Below are positions 26,815 to 39,578 of a DNA stretch of 64,000 bases, in pieces. How positions within the stretch are numbered: position 1 is the stretch's first letter; each line of letters opens with the position of its first letter. The stretch is from Gammaproteobacteria bacterium (GTDB taxonomy: Bacteria; Pseudomonadota; Gammaproteobacteria; JAJFKO01), in NCBI GenBank assembly GCA_028284465.1, contig JANQRR010000047.1, positions 18,262-82,261 of the forward strand. The letters are read 5' to 3'. The notes under the pieces are model-generated. The model did no database searches. It saw only the letters and a list, made by a program, of their open reading frames with translations, and had not been told where the DNA came from. Both the position numbers and the translations under genes were made by a program.

Positions 26815-27908
26815 TGATGAAAACTGCGATGATATGGATATTATCGATTCTTTTAGTATTACTGTTTGCAGCGACTATCTTCATCTATTGGGCAAATTAC
26901 ATTCCTGAACGAGTTGAAGCTGTACAAGTGCATTCAAGCTTTAATCGCAGCATCAAAATTTCACAACCTATCAAAGTGATGACGTGGAATGTGCAATTCA
27001 TGGCAGGCAACATAAAAAATCATTTTTATTTTGATAATGGTAAAGACAATTGGCCGAGCAAAAAAACGATTTACCAGACCATCACACACGTTGCCAATGT
27101 TATCAAAACCCAACAACCTGATATTGTAATGCTGCAAGAGTTACAATCTCACAGTAAACAAACCCATTACATTAACCAAGTTAACAGGCTTTTTCAACTT
27201 ATTCATAAAGATTATCCTAACTGGGCTTGCACGTATTATTGGAAAACCCAATTTTTTCCACATTATAAAGTATTAGGCCCAGTCGATATGCAATTATGTG
27301 TTTTTACTAAATATACGATTAAGCGAGCTTTGCGTTATGCACTACCAAGTAAGTTACATTATAATTTTATCTTACAACAATTTTTACCTAAGAGAGCAGT
27401 GCTAAAAGTAAATATACCTATTGCCAATTCGACTAAATCATTAGTGATCTTAACAACACATCTATCAGCCTATCATCGTGGGGTTAATACCGTTTATCAA
27501 CAAGTTGATATTGCTTATCGATTATTGGAATCGATTAATGTCGCTGGTGGTTATGGTATTCTCGCTGGTGATTTTAATCAGTTACCAAACCCTAAAATGC
27601 GTCGTTATATTTACCAGCCAGAACAAAAATTATTTAATAAAAATAATACCGCAATTGGTATGTTGTTAACAAATTTTCAAAGTGCACCAAGTCTTGCTGA
27701 TGCTACAGGTGAGGATTATCAACAATGGTTTACGGCTATGAGTACACGCCATGATATTAATATACCTGATAGAACCATCGATTACATTTTTATAACAGAC
27801 AGTTTGCGTTTTGTTAATTATGCAGTGTTAAAAGAAGGTGCTTTGCATATTTCCGATCATTTGCCATTAATTGCAACTATTTCGTTTAATAGTGAGAATT
27901 CTCAATAA
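26814..27908 (+). CDS. Membrane-anchored endonuclease/exonuclease/phosphatase (EEP) family protein
   Basis: 364 residues. One N-terminal membrane helix (about residues 4-27), then an EEP domain, probably facing the periplasm: VMTWNVQFM, DIVMLQELQ (metal-binding Glu), VILTTHLSAYH, LAGDFNQLP, RTIDYIF and ISDHLPLIATI (catalytic Asp-His). The family hydrolyses phosphodiester bonds in nucleic acids, phosphoinositides or sphingomyelin; the substrate cannot be told from sequence. It starts in the overlap TAATG with proS and has a second ATG three bases later. Membrane-anchored members in intracellular bacteria may act on host lipids, but that is speculation. Confidence 0.9.
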   Translation: MMKTAMIWILSILLVLLFAATIFIYWANYIPERVEAVQVHSSFNRSIKISQPIKVMTWNVQFMAGNIKNHFYFDNGKDNWPSKKTIYQTITHVANVIKTQQPDIVMLQELQSHSKQTHYINQVNRLFQLIHKDYPNWACTYYWKTQFFPHYKVLGPVDMQLCVFTKYTIKRALRYALPSKLHYNFILQQFLPKRAVLKVNIPIANSTKSLVILTTHLSAYHRGVNTVYQQVDIAYRLLESINVAGGYGILAGDFNQLPNPKMRRYIYQPEQKLFNKNNTAIGMLLTNFQSAPSLADATGEDYQQWFTAMSTRHDINIPDRTIDYIFITDSLRFVNYAVLKEGALHISDHLPLIATISFNSENSQ

Positions 27909-27917
27909 AAATAGCTA

Positions 27918-29798
27918 TTACATGCAAAAGAACCCCGGTCTTCTTTTAGGCTTGCTTTTCTTACTTGAGACTGTTTTATTAGTAGAATTAGTTTGCTTCT
28001 TTGTATTTTCACGTTGTTCTTTTGTTGATCTATGCCATTTAAGATGCTTATTCTTATAGAATTTATTAATTGTCACGTTGTCTAGATTTTCGTAAATACG
28101 ATCAAAAGCAGCAGAAGGAACTTTTGGTTTTTTAGTGCTACTTTTGGATGTTGTTACAAGGCTAGAATTGGTTGAGGGATATTTGCGTTCTAATTGTGCT
28201 GTTAACAATTTTAAACTTGTTAAATATTTTTCTTTCAGCCTTGTTAATTCATTTTTGAGTTGTTTTTCTTTGGCTTGTTCTTGTTGTAGTCTTTGATCTA
28301 TTGAGTAAAAAGCTTTTGTTATAGTCGATGCACTATTACGCGGATTTGCACGTTCTTGATGATGATGTCGCCTAAGTTGTGCTCGCACTTGTAAATTATA
28401 TAAGCGTTGTTCAATATCATTATACTTTCTAGCTATCTTGCTCAGTTGATTTTCTATATGGGCATTCTTAGCTTGTCGTATTCCCAATAGGCGTTCTTTT
28501 ATTGCTAATAATTTTTGATTTCGTTGTGTAGTACGTGCAGAGGTACTTGGGTAACGAGGTTGCGGTTTCTGCTGTTGTCGTTTTTGTCTTTGTTCTTGTC
28601 TTTGTTTTTGTCTTAAAGCCGGTGAAGGTTGAGGAATTGCTTCTTCAGAATAGGTAAGCAGTGGACCTTCACATGCACGATCACCTTTTCCAAGCATAGT
28701 ATCTAAATTTATAACGTGATTTTTGCCACTGCATTCCATTCCCGTATGCCCATGTACCCAGTGACATGTGAATTTTCCTATTTGCTTTGGGGTTTGCAAC
28801 TTTATTTTTCCTGGTACTTTTTTTCTAGTCTCGGGCTTGGTAAACATAAACCGGTTCCACATAACTCTTTCAACAGGGAATGTTAATTCAATCTCTTCAT
28901 TTTGATAGCCACGGCGACACTGTTCTATATCTAAAAGTTCAGAAATCCTACCCGTTATCACATAATTTTGCTGGAATTTTTCATTGATCTTGTCAATTGC
29001 TTTAGCTATTTCGTGAACATTAGTGAAATCAATCCTATAATTTCTTCCAAGAAATTTACTTGCGTGAGCTTGAATAGTCTCCAGACCAATAGGAGCATGA
29101 CTATGAATTGTGAAGCATCCATATTCACTTCGAGGAGACTGAATTAAATTATAAGAAATAAGTTTAAGTTTAGGTTTATAGAACTCAAATAATTGTTTTA
29201 CTTGCTCCTTAGTAACTATTCCTTTTACCATCAATTTGCGTAAGTTTGCTAATGAAGGTGCATGCCCTGGTATTCCGAGTACTGGGATTGCTTCCTCTTG
29301 TAGCAGAGTTGTTTTGAATTCATCTATATTGTCTGTTGCAACAAGTTTCTCAAGAGCAAGAGGAGCTTCAACCCCATGGTTTGATAACATAATTTCGATA
29401 TCAACACCGGATGTAACAAGTTTTTTGATAATGAGTAAAATCCACAGATCAAGCCGACCTCGATCCGCTAAATCATCGCCAATAAGTCCAACGAGTATAT
29501 TTTGATTTACTTCGGCTTTTTGTAAAATGTCTTCAACTGCTTGTACATCTTGAGATGTTAAGGTATCAATATCTTTGAAATATATTGCTTTGAAAATGTC
29601 ATAGTCTTGTTTTGTTATATTTTCAAATACGCCATGTATAATAAGGAAATGCAAAAACCTAAGACCGTTGGCATGTAAATCACCCGTCCATATTCTATGG
29701 TTATCGTCTGCACGCATTTGCCTGCGCAGTGTAGGCGAAGGGTAGTCATTAATGTTTATCTTATCTGCATCTTTGAGATCAAATAGTGTTTTTGGCAA
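27918..29798 (-). CDS. PPP-type metallophosphatase with basic coiled-coil tail (Legionella WipA/WipB-like, candidate effector)
   Basis: 626 residues. The likely start is a TTG with AGGAG 10 nt upstream, since no ATG occurs before residue 28. The first 370 residues carry the phosphoprotein phosphatase motif series in order: TGDLHAN, GLIGDDLADRG, LSNHG, a His in IHSHAP, and WVHGHTG, matching GDxHG, GDxxDRG, GNH, H and H. The Legionella Dot/Icm effectors WipA and WipB have this kind of fold, which makes the protein a candidate secreted Ser/Thr or Tyr phosphatase. Residues about 400-626 are a Q/R/K-rich coiled coil ending in a Lys/Arg-rich tail. It is convergent with the EEP gene, 9 nt apart. Confidence 0.8.
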   Translation of the reverse strand: MPKTLFDLKDADKININDYPSPTLRRQMRADDNHRIWTGDLHANGLRFLHFLIIHGVFENITKQDYDIFKAIYFKDIDTLTSQDVQAVEDILQKAEVNQNILVGLIGDDLADRGRLDLWILLIIKKLVTSGVDIEIMLSNHGVEAPLALEKLVATDNIDEFKTTLLQEEAIPVLGIPGHAPSLANLRKLMVKGIVTKEQVKQLFEFYKPKLKLISYNLIQSPRSEYGCFTIHSHAPIGLETIQAHASKFLGRNYRIDFTNVHEIAKAIDKINEKFQQNYVITGRISELLDIEQCRRGYQNEEIELTFPVERVMWNRFMFTKPETRKKVPGKIKLQTPKQIGKFTCHWVHGHTGMECSGKNHVINLDTMLGKGDRACEGPLLTYSEEAIPQPSPALRQKQRQEQRQKRQQQKPQPRYPSTSARTTQRNQKLLAIKERLLGIRQAKNAHIENQLSKIARKYNDIEQRLYNLQVRAQLRRHHHQERANPRNSASTITKAFYSIDQRLQQEQAKEKQLKNELTRLKEKYLTSLKLLTAQLERKYPSTNSSLVTTSKSSTKKPKVPSAAFDRIYENLDNVTINKFYKNKHLKWHRSTKEQRENTKKQTNSTNKTVSSKKSKPKRRPGFFCM

Positions 29799-29867
29799 GG
29801 CTTAGGTTCTCCTAAATGTAAGTTTTATTTTGTTTTGAAGATACAAACAAACATAGTATCAAAGTAT

Positions 29868-29897
29868 ATTATATATTAAGTTTTGCATAAATTTCAA
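29868..29897 (-). promoter_or_regulatory. Putative promoter of the WipA/B-like phosphatase gene
   Basis: On the minus strand, TTGAAA (29897-29892) and TATAAT (29873-29868) are separated by 18 bp. A transcript from here would have a leader of about 60-65 nt before the TTG start and include the AGGAG site. Confidence 0.5.
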
Positions 29898-29990
29898 CCA
29901 TAATGATATGAGTGTATGGGATAGCAAGGAGACTGTTGTATTTGCAGCTAGCATTTGCCTGCTGAGAAATCATTGATTTTATAGTAAAAT

Positions 29991-30060
29991 TTTAATTCTG
30001 ATCGTTATAATAAGCCAAGCGAGAAAATAAACGTAGGAAATAATTATTATCTATTTGGTG
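29991..30060 (+). pseudogene. Relic of a second cytochrome P450 gene
   Basis: These 70 bp align without gaps to 32501-32570 inside the intact P450 gene, with 63 identical bases by my count. The matched part encodes the segment just before the haem loop (NPDRYNKPSEKIKVGNNYYPFG). Similarity stops abruptly on both sides; the haem-ligand Cys is not included. It is a duplicated, decayed piece. Confidence 0.88.
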
Positions 30061-30131
30061 ATTGAATGCCTTTAGTATTACAAAGAAAAACAAAGCTTCA
30101 ATGAGGAAGCTTTTAATAGTGAGAATGTCCA

Positions 30132-30698
30132 ATGAATGTTGCATTTGTTATTTACGATGGTGTTACTCTATTAGATTTTGCGGGAATGTATGATCCTATT
30201 ACCCGATTAAAACGAGAAAAATTTCTCCCTGATCTACAATGGGATGTTTGTGCAATGCAAGATTCGATTGCTGATGGAGAAAATTTAGTGATTTCTTCTA
30301 CACAGGTAAAAAAACCATTAAATCATTATGATATTGTTCTAGTTCCAGGAGCAAGAATAAAGTTCATTGACACATTGATTGTTAACAAACAATTTTTGAC
30401 ATGGCTTAATACTGCAAGTTCAGTAAAATTATTAGGCTCAGTGTGCACAGGGTCCATCTTATTGGGTGCTGCAGGAATGTTAACAAATGCAACTGCAACT
30501 ACCCATCCTAATCATTTACAGACATTAAAAAAATATTGCGATAAAGTGTCAACGAAGCGTATTGTAAAATCAAATAACGTAATAACAGCCGGTGGTGTTA
30601 CTTCAGCAATTGATTTAGGATTATATTTATGTGAATACTTAGCAAATAAAACCGCACGTTCACATATAGAAAAATTGATGGATTATAATAATGTATGA
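30132..30698 (+). CDS. DJ-1/PfpI-family protein (isonitrile hydratase-like)
   Basis: 188 residues, cytoplasmic. DJ-1/PfpI features: FVIYDGVTLLDFAG at the start, DIVLVPGA, nucleophile Cys105 in GSVCTGSILLGAAG, TTHP, and VITAGGVTSAIDLGLYLCEY. This pattern is closest to the isonitrile-hydratase/transcription-regulator N-domain branch; the exact reaction is not clear. The gene sits between remnants of a duplicated P450-DUF924 unit, and its last eight or so codons (KLMDYNNV) lie in sequence homologous to the region upstream of the intact DUF924 gene, so its 3' end was probably reshaped when it arrived. Confidence 0.88.
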   Translation: MNVAFVIYDGVTLLDFAGMYDPITRLKREKFLPDLQWDVCAMQDSIADGENLVISSTQVKKPLNHYDIVLVPGARIKFIDTLIVNKQFLTWLNTASSVKLLGSVCTGSILLGAAGMLTNATATTHPNHLQTLKKYCDKVSTKRIVKSNNVITAGGVTSAIDLGLYLCEYLANKTARSHIEKLMDYNNV

Positions 30699-30775
30699 AG
30701 CAGTAAAGGTCTTTAACGCAAGCAGAGTTAAATTTCTTGTAGTACTCGCTATGATTACAACATTCCAAACCGAAC
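30670..30775 (+). pseudogene. Internally deleted relic of a DUF924 gene
   Basis: Bases 30670-30705 match the start region of the intact DUF924 gene (32867-32902; 31 of 36 identical), including ATGTATGAAGC. Bases 30712-30739 then match its 3' end (33373-33400; 26 of 28 identical), and weaker similarity continues past the stop codon to about 30775. About 470 bp of the gene body is missing, and the second part is out of frame. The 5' part overlaps the end of the DJ-1-like gene. Confidence 0.85.
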
Positions 30776-30970
30776 GGTTGATATATTTTTATAGTTAAAC
30801 TCCACAAAACACGCAACAACGTTAAACATTATAAATACTCTTTACCACTAAAAAATATTTATTTATTATTTAAATGCCACTATTGATATTAAGGTAGATC
30901 ATTAGCTTTTTTCAATTTAAGCGATGGGGTTAATTAATATTAAAAAACCAATAATTAAAAGGAAATCGCA

Positions 30971-32854
30971 ATGCAAGATTATTTTGCCCCAACCATAAAA
31001 GAAGAAGAAATAAATTATCTTCAATTTGTAACGTATGCTTTTATAGCTGGTTGGCTTATTTTATTGTTCATTAAGTATTTGAATAAGTATCTGCGGCAAA
31101 CAAAAGACTCACAGGAATATGTTAAGTTGAAAGGGCATTCAAATATCATTGCGCAAATTAATGATGCTTATATTTTATGCACTGATCCTTTGGGAATGTT
31201 AGGTTTGTTTCAGCGATTAGTAGAGGAATATGGTAAAAAAAATATGGATCCTGTTGGATTTTATTTGGCTGGAGAACAAAGTTATTTTGTTTGTCACCCT
31301 GAAGGTGTGTCTCAAGCATTAAGTGATAAGACAGTTGCACGTATCCCTTGGGCAATATCACGGATGCGGGAATCATTAGGATACAACATTATTACAGCAC
31401 CTTCACGAGATCGAAAAAAAATTAGAGGGCGTGTTCATTCACACTTGAATAGTCGGCACTATTTTGCAAGCATATCGCGTACTATGTATGAAGTGGCAAA
31501 CGAAGTTGTGTTGCCTAATTGGAAAAAACATTGTAAGGCAGCAAGTAAATTAAATATTTTTGATGGGATGTTAGCTTATGCTTCAACTGTAGCATTTGCT
31601 GCTTTTCTTGGGGTTCCCATTGGCGATCTTAAAGATATAGACATTCATCATAAACTTAATAATATGTTTGGCTGTGTTAGAGAAAGAACATTTGCAGCGG
31701 TGGCGCTACCGTTATTTTTTCCGACCAAGGCTAACCGATATTTTAAGCAAACACGAAGTTCAGTGGTTAACTTCATCACTCCATATTTAGCTAAAAATGT
31801 ATCTGCGGATACGATGGCTGGCAGTATCATACGTGCGCATACTACAGTAACTAACTTGTCAAAACAAAATTTACAGGATTTGCAATCATTTATTACCAAG
31901 AAGTTAACAGAATTTAATATTGTAAAATGTAAAATTAATTTCTCTGAGATTTTACATTTAATATCAACTACACCTGCCAAGGTTACAGCAATAACAAATA
32001 AAATTATGCAACAGTTAAATAGCAACATACGCGCTAAAAAATTCCAAGATGCAAATAAAGTGCGTTCAAAATTAGCGGCTGCCATTGGAGGAGAGCTTTG
32101 TAAGTTTGGTAAAAGAGATAATAAAAAGACTATGGAAGAAGTTGTGAGTATGATCATTGCTGGTTCTGAGACAACCATAGTTTTAATGACATGGTGTTGG
32201 TATTACCTGGCGCAATTTCCAGATTTCCAGGAAAGAATTTATCAGGAAGCGAAGGAATTAAAAGATTTTAATCCAGAAAATGCAAAGAATACCTTATCGA
32301 AATTACCATTTTTAAAAAATGTTATCAATGAAACGTTAAGGCTGCGTGGTCCTGCTTCTACAAATGGTCGAAAAGTCACAAGTGACTTCGAATTAAATCT
32401 GCCAGGAAATCGAAAAGCATTGATACCTAAAGGGTCTAATTTATTTTTTTCTGCTTTCATTACTCAGCAATCAGAGCAATTATGGAGCGAACCCACAAGA
32501 TTTAATCCTGATCGTTACAACAAGCCAAGCGAGAAAATAAAAGTGGGAAATAATTATTATCCATTTGGTTATGGCCAGTATCGTTGTATTGGTGAAAGAT
32601 ATGCAATATATGAAGCAGCCCTGGGAATATTGATCCCTATAATGAATGGTTATCAGGTGACATTGTCTGATCCTGATTTAGCTAATAAAATGCCGCTAGT
32701 AGCTTCACTGACATTGCGGCCGGGTAAAGAAATAAAATTGCAAGTAACTCGACCTAGAGAAATAATTAACTTAACCACGAACAAACAACAAAATATGAAA
32801 ATGGCAGTAAAACGTGAAGGAAAAGGAAAACAGAGGATTAAACTTGGAATGTAG
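30971..32854 (+). CDS. Cytochrome P450, unusually long, membrane-anchored
   Basis: 627 residues against about 400-500 for most P450s. An N-terminal membrane helix (about 20-39) precedes the fold. Family motifs: I-helix AGSETT, K-helix ExxR (NETLRLR), PDRY before the haem loop, and the haem-binding FGYGQYRCIGERYA with Cys539 as axial ligand. The extra length comes mainly from an insertion of about 100 residues (roughly 285-390) before the I helix and a Lys-rich C-terminal tail. Eukaryote-like membrane anchoring is rare in bacterial P450s. Substrate unknown; no ferredoxin or reductase gene is adjacent. A Shine-Dalgarno AAGGAAA precedes the ATG. DUF924 follows 33 bp downstream. Confidence 0.93.
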   Translation: MQDYFAPTIKEEEINYLQFVTYAFIAGWLILLFIKYLNKYLRQTKDSQEYVKLKGHSNIIAQINDAYILCTDPLGMLGLFQRLVEEYGKKNMDPVGFYLAGEQSYFVCHPEGVSQALSDKTVARIPWAISRMRESLGYNIITAPSRDRKKIRGRVHSHLNSRHYFASISRTMYEVANEVVLPNWKKHCKAASKLNIFDGMLAYASTVAFAAFLGVPIGDLKDIDIHHKLNNMFGCVRERTFAAVALPLFFPTKANRYFKQTRSSVVNFITPYLAKNVSADTMAGSIIRAHTTVTNLSKQNLQDLQSFITKKLTEFNIVKCKINFSEILHLISTTPAKVTAITNKIMQQLNSNIRAKKFQDANKVRSKLAAAIGGELCKFGKRDNKKTMEEVVSMIIAGSETTIVLMTWCWYYLAQFPDFQERIYQEAKELKDFNPENAKNTLSKLPFLKNVINETLRLRGPASTNGRKVTSDFELNLPGNRKALIPKGSNLFFSAFITQQSEQLWSEPTRFNPDRYNKPSEKIKVGNNYYPFGYGQYRCIGERYAIYEAALGILIPIMNGYQVTLSDPDLANKMPLVASLTLRPGKEIKLQVTRPREIINLTTNKQQNMKMAVKREGKGKQRIKLGM

Positions 32855-32887
32855 TTTTTGTTATATAAAACTTGATGGATTACTATT

Positions 32888-33418
32888 ATGTATGAAGCTG
32901 TATTAGATTTTTGGTTTAACACTTTAACGCCGCAACAATGGTGGCAAAAAAATGATGAGCTTGATACTCAAATTCGTGAGCAGTTTGGTCAATTACATAA
33001 GCAGGCTAGTCAAGGCGAGTTAGCTGTATGGCGAGAAACGCCAGCTGGTCGATTAGCAGAAGTTATTATCCTTGATCAATTTTCACGAAATATTTATCGA
33101 GATAATGCACAAGCGTATGCATATGATGGCATGGCGTTAGTGTTAGCGCAGGAAGCCATTCGTGTGCAAGCCGATCAAAGCTTAGCGGCAACTCAGCGTG
33201 CCTTTTTATATTTACCATTCATGCATAGTGAATCAGTTAATATTCATCAACAAGCGGTTGAATTATTCAGCGCGCCAGGATTGGAAACAAACTTGAAATT
33301 TGAGTTAGAACACAAAGCGATTATTGATCGTTTTCACCGTTACCCTCATCGTAATGCTGTATTAGGAAGAGTTTCAACGCAAGCAGAGTTAAAGTTCTTG
33401 CAACAATTGAAGGTATAG
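32888..33418 (+). CDS. DUF924 family protein
   Basis: 176 residues. Typical DUF924 features: VLDFWFNTLTPQQWWQKND at the N-terminus, GRLAEVIILDQFSRNIYRD, and FLYLPFMHSESVNIHQQAVE. The fold is TPR-like all-helical and the function is unknown. It is probably cotranscribed with the P450 gene upstream. A decayed second copy lies at 30670-30775. Confidence 0.93.
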   Translation: MYEAVLDFWFNTLTPQQWWQKNDELDTQIREQFGQLHKQASQGELAVWRETPAGRLAEVIILDQFSRNIYRDNAQAYAYDGMALVLAQEAIRVQADQSLAATQRAFLYLPFMHSESVNIHQQAVELFSAPGLETNLKFELEHKAIIDRFHRYPHRNAVLGRVSTQAELKFLQQLKV

Positions 33419-33514
33419 CTAAGATTGTAATGCCCATAACGAAATATAAAAAAGTAGTACAGTGAAAGTTGTAGATTTAGGGTATGCAGTTGTATATATA
33501 ATGGATTTCATTAA

Positions 33515-33588
33515 TCGGGGTGACAGGATTCGAACTTGCGACCCCTGCCTCCCGAAGGCAGTGCTCTACCAGGCTGAGCTACACCCCG
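33515..33588 (-). tRNA. tRNA-Pro (anticodon CGG)
   Basis: On the minus strand the sequence folds as a full cloverleaf: acceptor arms CGGGGTG / CACCCCG, D arm with AGCTCAGCCTGGTAGAGC, anticodon stem CTGCC-TTCGGGA-GGCAG (loop positions 34-36 = CGG), and T arm with GTTCGAATC. The discriminator base is A (33515). The encoded 3' end is not CCA (the next bases on that strand are TTA), so CCA must be added enzymatically. It lies just downstream of ispB in the opposite sense of the DUF924 gene. Confidence 0.96.
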
Positions 33589-33610
33589 ATCAGAGCGAAT
33601 TGTAACTTAT

Positions 33611-34579
33611 TTAATGCGTGCGGTGTAGTGCAAATTCGGCAAGATCAAGCAAGCCATTGCGATATTGAGAATCAGGCAAGCAAGTTAGTAGTTGTGTAGC
33701 TTCAGCAACTTGTTGTTGTGCTATCTTATGTGTGTAAGCGATAGCATCAGTTGCTTTAATTGCTGCTTGAATAGCGGCAATATCGTCTAAGCCACCTTCA
33801 CGTATAGCTTGTTGGATCAATTGTTTTTGCGCATCATTACCATGCTGCAACACATAAATTAATGGTAATGTTGGTTTGCCTTCAGCAAGATCATCGCCAA
33901 TATTTTTACCGAGCGATTCACGATCTGCACTATAATCTAGGGCATCATCAATGAGTTGAAATGCGATCCCCATATGCAAGCCATAATTTTTTAGCGCTTG
34001 GCGTTGATGATATTGTGCTTCACCAAGAATAGCACCTGCTTCCGCTGCTACCGAGAATAACGTTGCTGTTTTACTTTGAATAATTTCTAAGTATCGCGTT
34101 TCAGAAGTATCTGGATCATTGCAGTGAATAAGTTGTAAGACTTCACCGCGCGCAATGATATTTGTTGCTCGTGCAATAATATTTAAAATTGATAAATCTT
34201 CAACTTCGACCATCATTTGAAAGGAGCGAGAATATAAATAATCACCAACCAAAACGCTGGCTTGATTACCCCAGATAGTGTTAGCGGTTTTTTGGCCGCG
34301 CCGTAATTCTGAGCTATCGACAACATCATCATGGAGCAGAGTGGCAGTATGGACATATTCCAGTACTGCTGCTAATTTAATGTGATCAGCCCCTTCATAA
34401 CCAAGGCTACGAGCGCACAGGAGCAGCATCATTGGCCGCAAACGCTTACCACCACTACTGATCAGATGGCGGCTAAGTTCTCCTATCAAGGCGATATCAG
34501 CCTCAAAATTGTTTTCGATGAGCTGATCTACGGCTTGTAATTCGTCGGCGACCAGCGCGCGAATGGGTTCTATGTGCAT
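33611..34579 (-). CDS. ispB: All-trans octaprenyl-diphosphate synthase-type polyprenyl synthetase
   Basis: 322 residues, normal for IspB. Both Asp-rich motifs are present: LLHDDVVDSSELRRG (first DDxxD) and FQLIDDALDY (second). SSGGKRLRPMML and the small residues before the first Asp motif fit a long-chain enzyme that makes the quinone side chain. It is divergent from rplU, the arrangement conserved in gammaproteobacteria. Confidence 0.95.
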   Translation of the reverse strand: MHIEPIRALVADELQAVDQLIENNFEADIALIGELSRHLISSGGKRLRPMMLLLCARSLGYEGADHIKLAAVLEYVHTATLLHDDVVDSSELRRGQKTANTIWGNQASVLVGDYLYSRSFQMMVEVEDLSILNIIARATNIIARGEVLQLIHCNDPDTSETRYLEIIQSKTATLFSVAAEAGAILGEAQYHQRQALKNYGLHMGIAFQLIDDALDYSADRESLGKNIGDDLAEGKPTLPLIYVLQHGNDAQKQLIQQAIREGGLDDIAAIQAAIKATDAIAYTHKIAQQQVAEATQLLTCLPDSQYRNGLLDLAEFALHRTH

Positions 34580-34688
34580 GTGATTACTTATTTTTTGGGG
34601 ATCTAAATTAGTTTATTCAACATCGATGTGGCATCCTAGGGTACCCACGCAGAACTGTCAACCCCTGAGAAAATATGGCGCTAGATGG

Positions 34689-34717
34689 TTGCATCTCAGG
34701 GCAATATTGCGTAAAAT
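34689..34717 (+). promoter_or_regulatory. Sigma-70 promoter of rplU-rpmA
   Basis: TTGCAT (34689-34694) and TAAAAT (34712-34717) are separated by exactly 17 bp, 34 bp before the L21 start codon, with a GGAG Shine-Dalgarno site between. Confidence 0.75.
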
Positions 34718-34750
34718 GCTCGCCTCATAACCCTTTGGAGTGTCCAAAAC

Positions 34751-35065
34751 ATGCATGCAGTGTTCGCAACCGGTGGAAAACAATACCGTGCCGCCAATGG
34801 TTCGCAATTGACGGTAGAAAAATTACCAGGAGAAGTGGGTGAATCAGTAGTTTTCAATGATGTGATGATGATCTCACAAGATGACAAAGTCAATGTTGGC
34901 AAACCTTATATAAAAGGGGCGACAGTAACCGCAAAAGTGATTGAGCATGGTCGCGGCGATAAAGTAAAAATTATTAAATTTCGGCGTCGCAAACACTCGC
35001 TCAAGCGCCAAGGGCATCGTCAAGCATATACAAAAATTGAAATTACTGATATTAAAGTAGCATAA
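34751..35065 (+). CDS. rplU: 50S ribosomal protein L21
   Basis: 104 residues (103 in E. coli). The start MHAVFATGGKQYRAANGS and the C-terminal signature KFRRRKHSLKRQGHRQAYT are diagnostic. It binds 23S rRNA domain IV. First gene of the rplU-rpmA unit, 23 nt ahead of rpmA. Confidence 0.98.
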   Translation: MHAVFATGGKQYRAANGSQLTVEKLPGEVGESVVFNDVMMISQDDKVNVGKPYIKGATVTAKVIEHGRGDKVKIIKFRRRKHSLKRQGHRQAYTKIEITDIKVA

Positions 35066-35088
35066 GCATTTTAGGAGTGAATTGAATC

Positions 35089-35367
35089 ATGGCACATAAA
35101 AAAGCCGGTGGTAGTACGCGAAATGGTCGGGATTCAAACCCGAAGTATCTAGGTGTGAAACGTTATGCAGGCCAAGTTGTTAAAGCAGGCAATATTTTAG
35201 TGCGTCAACGTGGCACTCAATTTCATCCAGGTAATAACGTTGGCTGCGGACGTGATCACACATTATTTGCTTTAGTAGATGGAATAGTGAAGTTTGCGCG
35301 TGGCGGTAAAAACAATCGACGTACGGTTATCATTGATCCGCTAACGGAAGCTGCTACATCGAGTTAG
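35089..35367 (+). CDS. rpmA: 50S ribosomal protein L27
   Basis: 92 residues. [19 protein letters not shown] is the conserved N-terminus reaching the peptidyl-transferase centre; [11 protein letters not shown] and [10 protein letters not shown] follow. The C-terminal tail is a few residues longer than in E. coli. Shine-Dalgarno AGGAG lies before the ATG. Confidence 0.98.
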   Translation: MAHKKAGGSTRNGRDSNPKYLGVKRYAGQVVKAGNILVRQRGTQFHPGNNVGCGRDHTLFALVDGIVKFARGGKNNRRTVIIDPLTEAATSS

Positions 35368-35395
35368 AGCATTTAAGCGTAGCTCTATACAATAA

Positions 35396-37740
<2,345 letters not shown>

Positions 37741-37764
37741 AATTGTAGGCTTAAAAAATCATTT

Positions 37765-37793
37765 TCGACACTACTTATTGGATCTGTTATAAT
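37765..37793 (+). promoter_or_regulatory. Sigma-70 promoter of pyrG
   Basis: A perfect TATAAT (37788-37793) has TCGACA (37765-37770) 17 bp upstream, 72 bp before the pyrG ATG. The leader from about 37800 to 37865 has no strong hairpin. Confidence 0.75.
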
Positions 37794-37865
37794 CTACTCC
37801 CGTTTAAAGCAGTAAAACAAGATAACCTTAATATAGGCTGCACACACCAAAAAACGGGTACTTAA

Positions 37866-39524
<1,659 letters not shown>

Positions 39525-39578
39525 TTTGAGATGAAGTTGTCATAGCAAGAGATGTAGTGACAAAACAATTTTGTCATC

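Larger units (their letters stand above)
29799..30131. other. Gene-free stretch between the phosphatase and DJ-1-like genes
   Basis: AT-rich 333-bp gap. It holds a good minus-strand promoter candidate for the phosphatase gene (TTGAAA, 18-bp spacer, TATAAT; 29868-29897), a 70-bp relic of a cytochrome P450 gene (29991-30060, separate entry), and an 8-bp hairpin AAAGCTTC / GAAGCTTT (30092-30113) followed by only a short T-run, immediately before the DJ-1-like gene. I see no coding sequence. Confidence 0.7.
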
